A stretch of 64,000 nucleotides of DNA from CAYUVF01 sp964448045 (GTDB taxonomy: Bacteria; Bacteroidota; Rhodothermia; Rhodothermales; Salinibacteraceae). The stretch's first letter is position 1; every line of letters begins with the position of its first letter. Positions 18,039-26,401 of this stretch are shown here, in pieces. The stretch lies in contig CAYUVF010000017.1 of assembly GCA_964448045.1 (NCBI GenBank), positions 9,204 through 73,203 of the forward strand. The letters run 5' to 3'. Below the pieces are notes generated by a model that had not been told where the DNA came from, searched no databases, and worked only from the letters and a program-made list of their open reading frames with translations. A program made the position numbers and the translations under genes.

Positions 18039-18527
18039 TCAGTCAGCCGGTTCGATGCTAACTGACTGGATGGCATCGCCCTGTTCGATGGACTCGACGA
18101 CGTCCTGCCCGTCGGTCACTTCGCCGAAGACGGTGTGCTTGCCGTCGAGGTGCGGCTGCCGGTCGTGCGTGATAAAAAACTGGCTGCCGTTGGTATTCGG
18201 GCCGGCGTTCGCCATCGAAATGACGCCTTTCTCGTGCGTCAGTGGATTGTCCTCCAGCTCGTCGTTGAAGGTGTATCCGGGGCCGCCGCGTCCCGTTCCC
18301 GTCGGGTCGCCGCCCTGAATCATGAAGCCGTCGATGACGCGGTGGAAGGCAACGTCGTCGTAGAAGCCTTCGCGCGCCAGAAAGACGAAGTTGTTAACCG
18401 TCTGCGGCGCGTGTTCGGGATGGAGGTCCAGTTCGATCGCGCCCTTGTCCGTCTCCAGTGTGACGTGATATGTCGTGTCCGTGTCAATCTGCATCTCGGG
18501 AGGAGCGTCCCATTGTGGGGCAGGCAT
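18039..18527 (-). CDS. Cyclophilin-type peptidyl-prolyl cis-trans isomerase
   Basis: 162 residues from ATG 18527. It accelerates proline isomerisation in protein folding. Family motifs are all present: TVNNFVFLAREGFYDD, FHRVIDGFMIQGGDPTGTG (active-site Arg in FHRV), GVISMANAGPNTNGSQFF and LDGKHTVFGEV. No signal peptide is seen, so the protein is probably cytoplasmic. The frame is open upstream with ATGs at 18584 and 18605, but the extra residues are basic and unlike the family; the ATG at 18527 begins a short acidic leader before the first strand. It diverges from the SpoIIE gene. Confidence 0.9.
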   Translation of the reverse strand: MPAPQWDAPPEMQIDTDTTYHVTLETDKGAIELDLHPEHAPQTVNNFVFLAREGFYDDVAFHRVIDGFMIQGGDPTGTGRGGPGYTFNDELEDNPLTHEKGVISMANAGPNTNGSQFFITHDRQPHLDGKHTVFGEVTDGQDVVESIEQGDAIQSVSIEPAD

Positions 18528-18654
18528 AAGCCGTACGGGTTCGGTTCGAAGATCCGCGATAGATCGCGATTTGCGTGTGTCCATGTACCCATCAGGGGGT
18601 AGCATGTTACGATTGGTGCCGTATCTTGTGGAGAAACGGATACAGGGAGAGATT

Positions 18655-19974
18655 ATGCTTTTTGGGCGGAAGTCGGATCGTGCGGATGCAGATGCGGATC
18701 AGCTGGCGCAGCTGCGGGGGGAGAACGAGCGGCTGCGCCGCGCCGTGGGGGAACTCTCACTGCTGAACGAACTCGCGGCCGACATCGGCGCGTCCGACGA
18801 TCTCGATGCGATTACCCGGCAGATCGTCCGCCGCTCGATTCGCGCCTTAAAAGCCGAGCAAGGCGTCATCACGCTGGTCGATGAGCAGGGAGACGACGCC
18901 CCGCTCAAAACGCTCGTACGCACCGCCATCGGCGCCGATCGCCCCGAGTCCCTGCGCCCCGATCAGCATCTGCTCGGCTGGATGCAGGCGCATCGGGCGC
19001 CGCTCCGCCTCAACGATCCGCAGCGGGATGAGCGGTTCGCCTTCGTCCCGTGGCCGGATGCGCTCCGTTCCATCCTCTGCGTTCCGCTCACCGTCCGTTC
19101 CCGCTTGATTGCCGTCCTCACCGTATACAATAAGCGGGACAAAGCCGGCTTTAGCGAGGCCGATCAGCGGCTGCTCACGATCATCGCGGCCCAGACGGCG
19201 CAGGTGATTGAAAATGCGCGACTCGTCGAGGAAGAAAAGGCGCTGCTGCGGATGCGTGAAGAGCTGCGGCTGGCCTACGAGATTCAAACCAACCTGCTAC
19301 CGCAGGCGGCGCCGGAGCTTCCCGGATACGACATCGCGGGCCGAAGCGTGCCCGCTCAAACCGTGGGCGGCGACTACTTCGATTTTATCGAGTTGGAGCC
19401 GCAGCGGTGGGCCCTGTGCGTGGGCGATGCCGTGGGCAAGGGGTTGCCTGCAGCGCTCTTGATGGCGACCGTGCAAGCCACCCTCCGCGGCCAGGCCCGC
19501 TCCGATCTCAGCGCCCGAGCCAATCTCGAACGATCTAACGAACTGCTGTGCCGGTCCATCCGCGATGGTGAATTCGTCACCCTGTTTTACGGATGCCTCG
19601 ACGCCACCACACACCATTTCGTCTTCGCCAACGCCGGGCACAACCGCCCGCTCTGGGCCCGGGCCAATGGGACGATCGGCGAACTCGCATCGGGCGGACT
19701 CGTGCTCGGGGCGATGGAAGGGCAAGGCTACGGGCAGGAGGACGTGATCCTGCACTCCGGCGACTGGATCGTGATGTACTCGGATGGCCTCACGGAGGCG
19801 ACCGATGCGCACGGCACCCCCTTCGGTAGCGAGCGAATGGAGCGCCTGCTCCGTACCCATCGCACGGATTCTGCAAATGCACTGGTCGACCGGTTAATTG
19901 CTGCCGTCCGGCGGCACACCCAGGGCATCCCGCAGGCCGATGACATCACCATCGTCACGCTCAAGCGCCTGTGA
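18655..19974 (+). CDS. GAF-domain PP2C/SpoIIE-type serine phosphatase
   Basis: 439 residues. A short coiled coil (about 12-45) is followed by a GAF sensor domain (about 45-195, with LCVPLTVRSRLIAVLTVYNK) and a linker helix. A SpoIIE/RsbU-type PP2C domain follows (about 215-438). Catalytic marks are TVGGDYFDFIEL and VGDAVGKGLPAALLMATVQ (metal-binding aspartates), FANAGHNRP, and MYSDGLTEATDAHG. Such enzymes dephosphorylate a STAS antagonist, here plausibly the one at 24403. An AGGGAGA site lies 4 bases before ATG 18655. A CGATCCG/CGGATCG palindrome follows the stop. Confidence 0.9.
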   Translation: MLFGRKSDRADADADQLAQLRGENERLRRAVGELSLLNELAADIGASDDLDAITRQIVRRSIRALKAEQGVITLVDEQGDDAPLKTLVRTAIGADRPESLRPDQHLLGWMQAHRAPLRLNDPQRDERFAFVPWPDALRSILCVPLTVRSRLIAVLTVYNKRDKAGFSEADQRLLTIIAAQTAQVIENARLVEEEKALLRMREELRLAYEIQTNLLPQAAPELPGYDIAGRSVPAQTVGGDYFDFIELEPQRWALCVGDAVGKGLPAALLMATVQATLRGQARSDLSARANLERSNELLCRSIRDGEFVTLFYGCLDATTHHFVFANAGHNRPLWARANGTIGELASGGLVLGAMEGQGYGQEDVILHSGDWIVMYSDGLTEATDAHGTPFGSERMERLLRTHRTDSANALVDRLIAAVRRHTQGIPQADDITIVTLKRL

Positions 19975-19996
19975 GGAGTAAAGCGCACGAGGAGAT

Positions 19997-20014
19997 CGAT
20001 CCGCCTACGGATCG
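19997..20014. other. Perfect 7-bp stem-loop after the SpoIIE gene
   Basis: CGATCCG-ccta-CGGATCG begins 22 bases past the phosphatase stop, with no T-run after it. It could be a weak attenuator, an RNA 3'-end stabiliser or a binding site. An AT-rich patch (TTTATATTAAGC, about 20050-20061) nearby may belong to the kinase promoter. Confidence 0.35.
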
Positions 20015-20195
20015 GAACGGTGATGCTATTGCGTACGGTTCGCAAGATCTTTATATTAAGCACAATAAACACGGTGCAGGATTCCACCGCGGCCTTCAGT
20101 AACCTGGCTGAAGACGTTCCAGTGGCGGCCACAGACGGGATATTCGTACTGCGCACATCTTTGATGACCATGCAACCCGCCCTCATCGTGCGCGG

Positions 20196-23100
20196 TTGCC
20201 GGACGGACTCGCTGTGGCCTTGACGCTATCGCCCGATCGGATCGAGGAGATCCGGGCTTACTTTGATCAGATTGCAGATGCGCCCGAAAACGAGCAGGGG
20301 CGGATCCTCGACGCCGTGCGCCATCGGGATTGGGCTCTATATCAGCATGTCGGGAGCCTGCTTACGGTTAGCGCCCACGTTAGCACGCTGGCAACGCGCT
20401 GGGACATTGCGCTCGACGCTCCGTCCTCCCCCTGGGCTCAGATCGAAACGCTGGCTCGGTGGCTGCTCGATCAGCCCTCGCTGGTGCATATGCAGCACCT
20501 GGATGAGCTGGATGAGGATGGGCTACACGCGGCGCTGGTCAATACGCTGGTCATCTTCCAGCATGCCCCTGGATCGTCGGGGAGCGCTTCGCTGCCCGTT
20601 CCAATGTCCGAAGCTACTGCATCGGCCGATGGCGCGTCCATCATTGGAAGTCAGGTGCGGCAGTATCAGGTGTTGGATCGGCTGGGGGAGGGCGGTATGG
20701 GCGTGGTGTACACGGCGCGCGACGGTCGGCTGGGCCGCACCGTGGCCCTCAAGTTTTTGCCGGATCACCTGCAGACCGATGCCGCGGCCCGGGCGCGATT
20801 CGAGCAGGAAGCCCGGGCCGCCTCGTCGCTCGACCATCCGCACGTGGGCTACATCCACGAGATCGCAGAGACCGCATCCGGGCGCCTCTTCATCGCGATG
20901 GCGTATTATCCGGGGCGCACGCTGCGAACCATGCTCGCCGAGGGGCCGCTTCCATGGGGCGCGGCGCTGGACTACGCCGATCAGATCGCCGATGGACTGG
21001 CAGCGGCGCATCAGGCGGGCATCATCCATCGAGACATCAAGCCGAGCAATGTGATCGTCACGGCCGAGGATCGGGCGAAGATTCTGGATTTCGGGTTGGC
21101 CAAAGTGCAGGATGTCACGCTAACGCGAACGAAGTCGTGGCTCGGCACCGTCGCCTACATGAGTCCGGAGCAGGTGCGGGGCGAGGCCGTCGATGCGCGA
21201 ACCGATATCTGGGCCCTCGGCGCGCTCCTGTACGAACTGATCGCGGGGCAACGCCCCTTTCCTGGGGAATACGAAACCGCGGTGATGTACAGTGTGCTGA
21301 ACGAGGTGCCTGCCCCTCTTTCGTCCACGCAAGACGAGATCCCGGATGGTGTGCAGGCGGTGATCGACCGATGCCTCCAAAAAGATCCCGACGACCGCTA
21401 CCCCAACGTAGAGATGCTCCGCTTGGCACTTGCGTCGATACGGCAGGGGCGGGCTGCCAAAGGGGCGGGAAGAGATCCCGCTCCTTCGGCTCGTTCATCG
21501 CGCTGGAGTCCACGGCGGATGTGGGGAGGTGTGCTCGGGGGGCTGGCCGTTCTGTCGCTGCTCTGGTTCGTTGGGGGACGCGCTTTCCCCGGCAATGCCG
21601 CCCTGCAACCGCGCCATTTGGCTGTCTTGCCCTTTCAGGTGATCGGCCCGGCGGATGAGGCCGAGGTCTACGCCGCCGGTTTGCTCGAAACCCTGACGAG
21701 CAAAATCACGCAGCTGGAGCAGTTTCACGGGGCCCTGTGGGTGGTGCCCGCCAGCGAAATTTCCGGTCCGATGACGCCCAGTGATGCCCAGAAGCGCTTC
21801 GGGGTGTCGATGGTGGTGAGCGGTAGCATCCAGCTCGCCAACGAACAAGTGCGTCTCACCCTCAATCTGATCGATGCCCAAACCCGCCGGCAAATCCGAT
21901 CGGAGCAGATTGACCATCGCAGCGCGGGCACGCTGTCCCTTCAAAACGAAGCGATCCTGATGGTCGCGCGGATGCTCCGCGTAGAGCTTAAACCCGGCGA
22001 ACGGGAGGCTCTCACCGCCGGTGGCACAATGGCCCCGGCGGCGAACGACTTCTACTTGCGAGGGCGCGGCTACCTGCGCAACCAGCAGTCGGTGGACGAC
22101 ATTGACCTTGCGATTCGGCTCTTCGAAGCGGCCGTGGGTCAGGATTCCCTTTTCGCATTAGCGTATGCCGGACTGGGCGAGGCCTACTGGCAGAAGTACC
22201 GGGCGACCGAGGACGTGCAGTGGGTCGACGCAGCGATCCAATCCAGCCAGCAGGCCCTGACCCTGAATGCCCAGTTGGCTCCCGTTTACGTAACCCTGGG
22301 CCTCATCCAACACGGGCGGCGCCAGTATGACGCTGCGCTTGCGGCCTTTCAGCGGGCGCTGGAGATCGATCCGTTCTACGCGGATGCGTACCGCCGGCGC
22401 GCTCGGGTCTATCGCAGTCAGGGCCAGTTCGAGCGGGCCGAGGAAGCGTACTCGAAAGCCATCGAGCTAAAGCCGGGCTACTGGCGCGGCTACAACAGCC
22501 TCGGGGCATTGTACTACATCACCGGTCGGTATGAGGCGGCCATCAGCCAGTTCGAGCAGGGGACAGCCCTTGCGCCCGAGAACAAAAGCCTGCTGATCAA
22601 TCTCGGCGCGACGTACTGGCAGCTCGGGCGACTGGAGGCGGCTATTGGGGCGTTCGAGCGGGTCCTGCTTGTCGATCCCGATCAGGCGGCGGCGCAGGCC
22701 AATCTGGCGACAGCCTATTTCTATCAGGGCCGGTACGAGCACGCTGCTGATCTGTATCAGGCCCAGTTGGATCGCAACCCACTGGATTACAACGTCCAGG
22801 GATTTCTCGCCGATGCGTACTACTGGATGGGTCAGCGAGGCAAGGCCGATGAGGCCTATCGGCGCGCGATCGAACTGGTTGAGGGTCATCTCACCGTGCA
22901 GGTGGACGATCCTCATCTGTTGGGCAGTCTCGCCAGTTTTCATGCCCGACTTGAACAGGCGGACCGGGCGGTCGAATATCTGAATCGGTTGGAGGCGATG
23001 GTCGACCCGTCCGAGTCCGACGTAGTGTTGGCCTTCGGGATGGGGGAAGTGTATGAGCAGATGGGCCGGCGTGAGGCTGCCTTCCGATGGATGGAACGAG

Positions 23101-23216
23101 CCCTTCGCATGGGGTACGGCTGGATGCAGATTGACCACTCGCCGTGGCTGGAGGACTTCCGCGCCGACCCCGGCGTGTCACGATGGCTTGCATCCATCCC
23201 GCGTCCCGAATCGTAG
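20196..23216 (+). CDS. Membrane Ser/Thr protein kinase with TolB-like and TPR domains
   Basis: About 1006 residues. The N-terminal 150 residues are helical (LSPDRIEEIRAYFDQIADAP...), as in other large bacterial kinases of this type. The Hanks-type kinase domain spans about 157-430: P-loop GEGGMGVV (164-171), Lys186 in VALKF, HRDIKPSN near 276, DFGLAKVQ near 298. One membrane helix lies at about 442-463 (GGVLGGLAVLSLLWFVGG). An extracytoplasmic TolB/FlgO-like domain follows (about 468-605, LAVLPFQVIGPADEAE), then many TPR units to the end (ALEIDPFYADAYRRRARVYR). It may sense envelope state and phosphorylate cytoplasmic targets (inference). The start is uncertain: TTG 20196 or a nearby GTG (20214); no ATG fits. 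Confidence 0.88.
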   Translation: MPDGLAVALTLSPDRIEEIRAYFDQIADAPENEQGRILDAVRHRDWALYQHVGSLLTVSAHVSTLATRWDIALDAPSSPWAQIETLARWLLDQPSLVHMQHLDELDEDGLHAALVNTLVIFQHAPGSSGSASLPVPMSEATASADGASIIGSQVRQYQVLDRLGEGGMGVVYTARDGRLGRTVALKFLPDHLQTDAAARARFEQEARAASSLDHPHVGYIHEIAETASGRLFIAMAYYPGRTLRTMLAEGPLPWGAALDYADQIADGLAAAHQAGIIHRDIKPSNVIVTAEDRAKILDFGLAKVQDVTLTRTKSWLGTVAYMSPEQVRGEAVDARTDIWALGALLYELIAGQRPFPGEYETAVMYSVLNEVPAPLSSTQDEIPDGVQAVIDRCLQKDPDDRYPNVEMLRLALASIRQGRAAKGAGRDPAPSARSSRWSPRRMWGGVLGGLAVLSLLWFVGGRAFPGNAALQPRHLAVLPFQVIGPADEAEVYAAGLLETLTSKITQLEQFHGALWVVPASEISGPMTPSDAQKRFGVSMVVSGSIQLANEQVRLTLNLIDAQTRRQIRSEQIDHRSAGTLSLQNEAILMVARMLRVELKPGEREALTAGGTMAPAANDFYLRGRGYLRNQQSVDDIDLAIRLFEAAVGQDSLFALAYAGLGEAYWQKYRATEDVQWVDAAIQSSQQALTLNAQLAPVYVTLGLIQHGRRQYDAALAAFQRALEIDPFYADAYRRRARVYRSQGQFERAEEAYSKAIELKPGYWRGYNSLGALYYITGRYEAAISQFEQGTALAPENKSLLINLGATYWQLGRLEAAIGAFERVLLVDPDQAAAQANLATAYFYQGRYEHAADLYQAQLDRNPLDYNVQGFLADAYYWMGQRGKADEAYRRAIELVEGHLTVQVDDPHLLGSLASFHARLEQADRAVEYLNRLEAMVDPSESDVVLAFGMGEVYEQMGRREAAFRWMERALRMGYGWMQIDHSPWLEDFRADPGVSRWLASIPRPES

Positions 23217-23257
23217 CGGGCGCTGCCGCTCTCGAATCTCACTCGACCTGTACTTTT

Positions 23258-23902
23258 ATGGTGTTTTCCAACATGGTGCCTTCCGAAATAATCCGTTATT
23301 GCAAGAACACCATTGCCCTGCTGGGAGCAATTCTACTTCTTTCCACTGTCACAGACGAGGCCGAGGCCCAGCAGCGCCGCTCGCTGCATCGGATCGAAAT
23401 CTATCAGCAGGGCGATATGTGCTACTATCGTATTCAAGATCAGGTCAACCAGGAGCAGTTTCGAATTACGCCACTGGGCGCGGTGCTTTTTCAGGCGAAA
23501 GGCGGGTTGAAAGTCGAGATCGAAGTGGATGACGCCGAGGTGGCCGACCGGCAGGGGCAGCCGCAGGCCATCGCGGGGTTGGCCGGAGCGCGCAAAACGG
23601 AGATTAGCGATCGACGGCCGATTCAGAGTGTAGCCGTTCGGGAAGCGCGCGGCGTCAACTCGGAGCACAAAGTGAACATCCGGTGCTGTACAGGGCGCAC
23701 CATTCTCGGATGCCGGTGGTCTGATGCGCAGCCGTCCGAAACCGCGACGGGAGGGATTCCTCAGTCCGGCCCGGACCTCAATGCGCTGCTACACCGGGGG
23801 CCGCACGCATCGGACGGTTCAATCCCTGTTCAGTCCGAGTGGCGTCTGGAGCGGCTATTTGGCCCCGGTGGTCCCGTCATGAAGATCGAGGAAGACACGT
23901 GA
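23258..23902 (+). CDS. Exported cysteine-containing protein, unrecognised
   Basis: 214 residues. The signal peptide runs to about residue 38 (NTIALLGAILLLSTVTDEAE, then AQ). The mature part has a beta-rich start (HRIEIYQQGDMCYYRIQD), an acidic strand pair (GGLKVEIEVDDAEVADRQG) and later cysteines including a CC pair (KVNIRCCTGRTILGC). The C-terminal 60 residues look disordered. No family is recognised. The stop overlaps the GTG start of the RsbW-like gene (GTGA at 23899-23902), which implies translational coupling and a link to the signalling cluster. Starts at ATG 23258 or 23273 give almost the same signal peptide. Confidence 0.72.
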   Translation: MVFSNMVPSEIIRYCKNTIALLGAILLLSTVTDEAEAQQRRSLHRIEIYQQGDMCYYRIQDQVNQEQFRITPLGAVLFQAKGGLKVEIEVDDAEVADRQGQPQAIAGLAGARKTEISDRRPIQSVAVREARGVNSEHKVNIRCCTGRTILGCRWSDAQPSETATGGIPQSGPDLNALLHRGPHASDGSIPVQSEWRLERLFGPGGPVMKIEEDT

Positions 23903-24375
23903 GCCGAGCCTCCACGAACCGCAGCAAAACGTTGGGAACGAAGGCTACTGCGCTGGCAGATCCGCGACCGGTCATGCTTAACGGGGGACTGGAGGATCTG
24001 GCGGCGGTGCAAGCCTTCGCTGAGGCGCTCTGTACGGGTGCGGGGGTGGTGCCCGAGGTTCGCTTCGCGATGAAGCTGGCGGCGGAGGAAGCCTACGCGA
24101 ACATTATCACGCACGGATACGGGCCCGAGGCGGCAAGCAGAACCGTCGAACTTCAGGCATACGCCACCGAGCACGAGATCGCGGTCGGGTTGGTAGATCA
24201 CGGAACGCCATTCGATCCGCAGGCGGCGCCCCCTGTGGACGTCGAAAGCGGATGGAAGGAGCGGCCCATCGGGGGCGTCGGGTGGCATTTAATTCGCCGG
24301 CTGACGGATCGCATCGAGTACGATCCCAGCACGGCCTCGGGCAATCAGCTCATGCTGGTCAAACGCCGCCGCTGA
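23899..24375 (+). CDS. RsbW-type anti-sigma factor serine kinase (HATPase)
   Basis: 158 residues starting at GTG 23899, which overlaps the previous stop by four bases. It carries the GHKL ATPase boxes of RsbW/SpoIIAB: the N box in KLAAEEAYANIITHGYG (Glu and Asn for Mg-ATP), the G1 box in VGLVDHGTPFDP, and the G2 box GGVGWHLIRRLTD. Family members phosphorylate a STAS antagonist on serine or threonine and, in the classical scheme, hold a sigma factor inactive. The partner antagonist is encoded 27 bases downstream. No sigma-factor gene is present in this window, so the final target is unknown. Confidence 0.88.
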   Translation: MSRASTNRSKTLGTKATALADPRPVMLNGGLEDLAAVQAFAEALCTGAGVVPEVRFAMKLAAEEAYANIITHGYGPEAASRTVELQAYATEHEIAVGLVDHGTPFDPQAAPPVDVESGWKERPIGGVGWHLIRRLTDRIEYDPSTASGNQLMLVKRRR

Positions 24376-24402
24376 ACGCACTGACCCAACCTACACGCTC
24401 GG

Positions 24403-24741
24403 ATGATCGTCACGATCCAGCAATCCAATGGCACTGTCGTGGCCTCGGTGCGGGGCAGTATCGATGCGCTCACTGCCCCTGATTTGAGTGCGGCATTGGA
24501 TGCGCGAATCGAGGCCGGTCAGGTGCAAATGGTGGTGGATCTGCGTGGCGTCGAATACATCAGCAGCGCGGGCCTGCGCACCATTCTGCGCTCGCTGAAG
24601 CGCGCCCGGCGGGACGGGGGAGACGTGCGTCTTGCGGCGTTGCAGCCCGGTGTGAGCCAGGTCCTCGAACTGAGTGGGTTTACCAGCATCCTGCAATCGT
24701 TTGAGTCGGCATCGGATGCCGTCGACAGTTTTGGAAGCTAA
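24403..24741 (+). CDS. STAS-domain anti-sigma factor antagonist
   Basis: 112 residues, one STAS domain of SpoIIAA/RsbV type. MIVTIQQSNGTVVASVRGSI and VVDLRGVEYISSAGLRTIL are the diagnostic blocks. The phosphorylatable residue is predicted to be Ser55 in ISSAGL, aligned to Ser58 of SpoIIAA. When dephosphorylated it should bind the RsbW-like protein encoded just upstream; the SpoIIE phosphatase at 18655 and the kinase gene at 20196 are candidates for controlling its state. It is followed after 22 bases by the pentapeptide protein gene. Confidence 0.9.
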   Translation: MIVTIQQSNGTVVASVRGSIDALTAPDLSAALDARIEAGQVQMVVDLRGVEYISSAGLRTILRSLKRARRDGGDVRLAALQPGVSQVLELSGFTSILQSFESASDAVDSFGS

Positions 24742-24763
24742 CCGGGGCGGAGACGTTCAAATC

Positions 24764-26149
24764 ATGGAGTCGTGCATGCACCATGCGGTGTGCAACCGCT
24801 CGGCGAACGGCTCGTCGATGGGGACGTCGTGCATCCTTCACGATGAATCTCCAACCAAAGATCGGACGGCATTCGATACTGCACTGGCCGAGCATCGAGC
24901 CCAGAGGGGCGATGACTTCAGCTATGTGGTGTTTCCGCCGGGCGTGGAATTTCGAGGGATGACCTTCAGCCCATCGGCCAGCTTCCGAAACGCCCAGTTT
25001 CTCGGGGAGGTCTCGTTTGCTGGAGCAACCTTCGACGGAGAAGTTAGTTTTCAAGGCACCGTTTTTCGGCAGGGTGTGAATGCTTCGGGCGTCTCGTTTG
25101 GCCGGCGTGCCGCCTTTTCGGACGCGCGCTTCGAGGCCGACGCCGACTTCTCGGGCGCGCACTTCGGCGGGGCCGCTCATTTCGCGGGCGCAGTCTTCGA
25201 TGATTGGACCTCCTTCGTTGAGGTGACTTTTGGAGGCGGGGCGACCCTGCATCAAGTGCGCTTCAACGGGCCCATTACGTTTTACGAGAGCGTTTTCGAG
25301 GGCGACCTGTTGTTCGACGGAGGGGTCGCGCAGAGCGCCGTGGCCTTCAGTCGCGCTCGCTTCGAGCAGCGAGTGATTGTTTCGGGGGTGGACTTCCAGG
25401 GGCGCCTGGATGCGTCGCAGGCGACCTTCAGCGGCGAAACAATCTTCGAGGGGCGCGGCCGGGTTCCATTCCTCTTTGACGGCATCCCAGTCAATTTTCA
25501 GGATGCGTCTTTTGGATACTACAGCATGGTCTTTATCCGCAATGCGGATCTGCGACGGTGCCGATTTCTCGATACCGATTTGCGAAACGTGGAGTTCACT
25601 TCGGTCCGCTGGCCGCGTTTCCGACGGGGCGTCTGCGTCTATGACGAGTTGCAAGGCCAGAAGGAGAGTCCCGGCGATCTACCGTGGGGACAGCTGGCGC
25701 GGTTGTACCGCGAACTGAAGCAAAACTACGAGGACCGGCGCAATTACCTGCGGAGCGGCGACTTCCACTACCGCGAAAAGGAGATGCAGCGCCGCAATCC
25801 CGAGATGCCCTGGAATCACCGGGCGCTACTCTGGATGTACTGGGCCCTGAGCGGCTACGGCGAGCGGGTTCTTCCCCCGTTGGTCTGGCTAACCGGACTG
25901 GTCGCTGGGAGCGCGCTGCTGTACCTTTCGGCGGGAGTGCAGGGTGCCCCGACGGAGCCGGTCCTAACCTGGCACTGGGCCGATGGGTGGCGCGCGGCGT
26001 ACTACAGTTTGCGTGTCGCGCTCCTCCAAAACCCCACAGATCTGATTCTTTCGCCCATCGGACAAGTGGTTCACACGGTGCAAATTATTCTCTCGCCGAT
26101 TTTTATCGGGCTGTTGGTTCTTGCCATCCGGCAGCGAGTAAAACGATAG
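24764..26149 (+). CDS. Pentapeptide-repeat membrane protein with channel-like C-terminus
   Basis: 461 residues. The N-terminus has a C-x4-C-type start and ends in CILHDE, giving three cysteines plus a histidine (ESC, AVC, TSCILH), a likely small zinc knuckle. Residues about 50-270 are pentapeptide repeats of A(D/N)FxxaxF type (GASFRNAQF, FAGATFDGE, FSDARFEADADFSGAHF), forming a right-handed beta-helix. A helical linker follows (RLYRELKQNYEDRRNYLRSG). The last 90 residues have two membrane helices (PLVWLTGLVAGSALLYLSAG and VQIILSPIFIGLLVLAIRQ) around an AAYYSLRVALLQNPTDLI segment placed like a K-channel pore helix, but without TxGYG. ATG 24764, 22 bases after the STAS gene, suggests co-transcription. 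Confidence 0.82.
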   Translation: MESCMHHAVCNRSANGSSMGTSCILHDESPTKDRTAFDTALAEHRAQRGDDFSYVVFPPGVEFRGMTFSPSASFRNAQFLGEVSFAGATFDGEVSFQGTVFRQGVNASGVSFGRRAAFSDARFEADADFSGAHFGGAAHFAGAVFDDWTSFVEVTFGGGATLHQVRFNGPITFYESVFEGDLLFDGGVAQSAVAFSRARFEQRVIVSGVDFQGRLDASQATFSGETIFEGRGRVPFLFDGIPVNFQDASFGYYSMVFIRNADLRRCRFLDTDLRNVEFTSVRWPRFRRGVCVYDELQGQKESPGDLPWGQLARLYRELKQNYEDRRNYLRSGDFHYREKEMQRRNPEMPWNHRALLWMYWALSGYGERVLPPLVWLTGLVAGSALLYLSAGVQGAPTEPVLTWHWADGWRAAYYSLRVALLQNPTDLILSPIGQVVHTVQIILSPIFIGLLVLAIRQRVKR

Positions 26150-26271
26150 TCGGCACCTCTTTTGGATGAAGCGGCAGCGTCAGGATTTGTCCCACAGGCC
26201 AATTAGGGGGATGTCGATGTATGGTGAAGGAGCCATGACTTACAAAACGCAGTAGGAAAAGCGCAGAGGGC

Positions 26272-26305
26272 TTGAGCGTGTAGACAAGTGCGAACTGTAA
26301 TTTTG
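26272..26305 (+). promoter_or_regulatory. Candidate Bacteroidota sigma-A promoter
   Basis: TTG at 26272-26274, a 23-base spacer, then TAATTTTG at 26298-26305, a full match to the minus-7 consensus TAnnTTTG. The spacer is at the long end of the accepted range. It would give about 90 bases of leader before ATG 26402. The 252-base interval here is more AT-rich than its surroundings and holds no supported gene. Confidence 0.45.
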
Positions 26306-26401
26306 AGTCTACGCTGGACATAGACCGGACAACATCTCTTGGATTACATTATTCAATGGGATGGTCCGCAATCAGCTTGAAAATACCTCCTGCGGCCCAC
26401 A

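Noticed and set aside
20020..20223. 67-codon frame between the phosphatase and kinase genes
   Set aside because: It overlaps the kinase start in another frame and has no signal peptide or motif.
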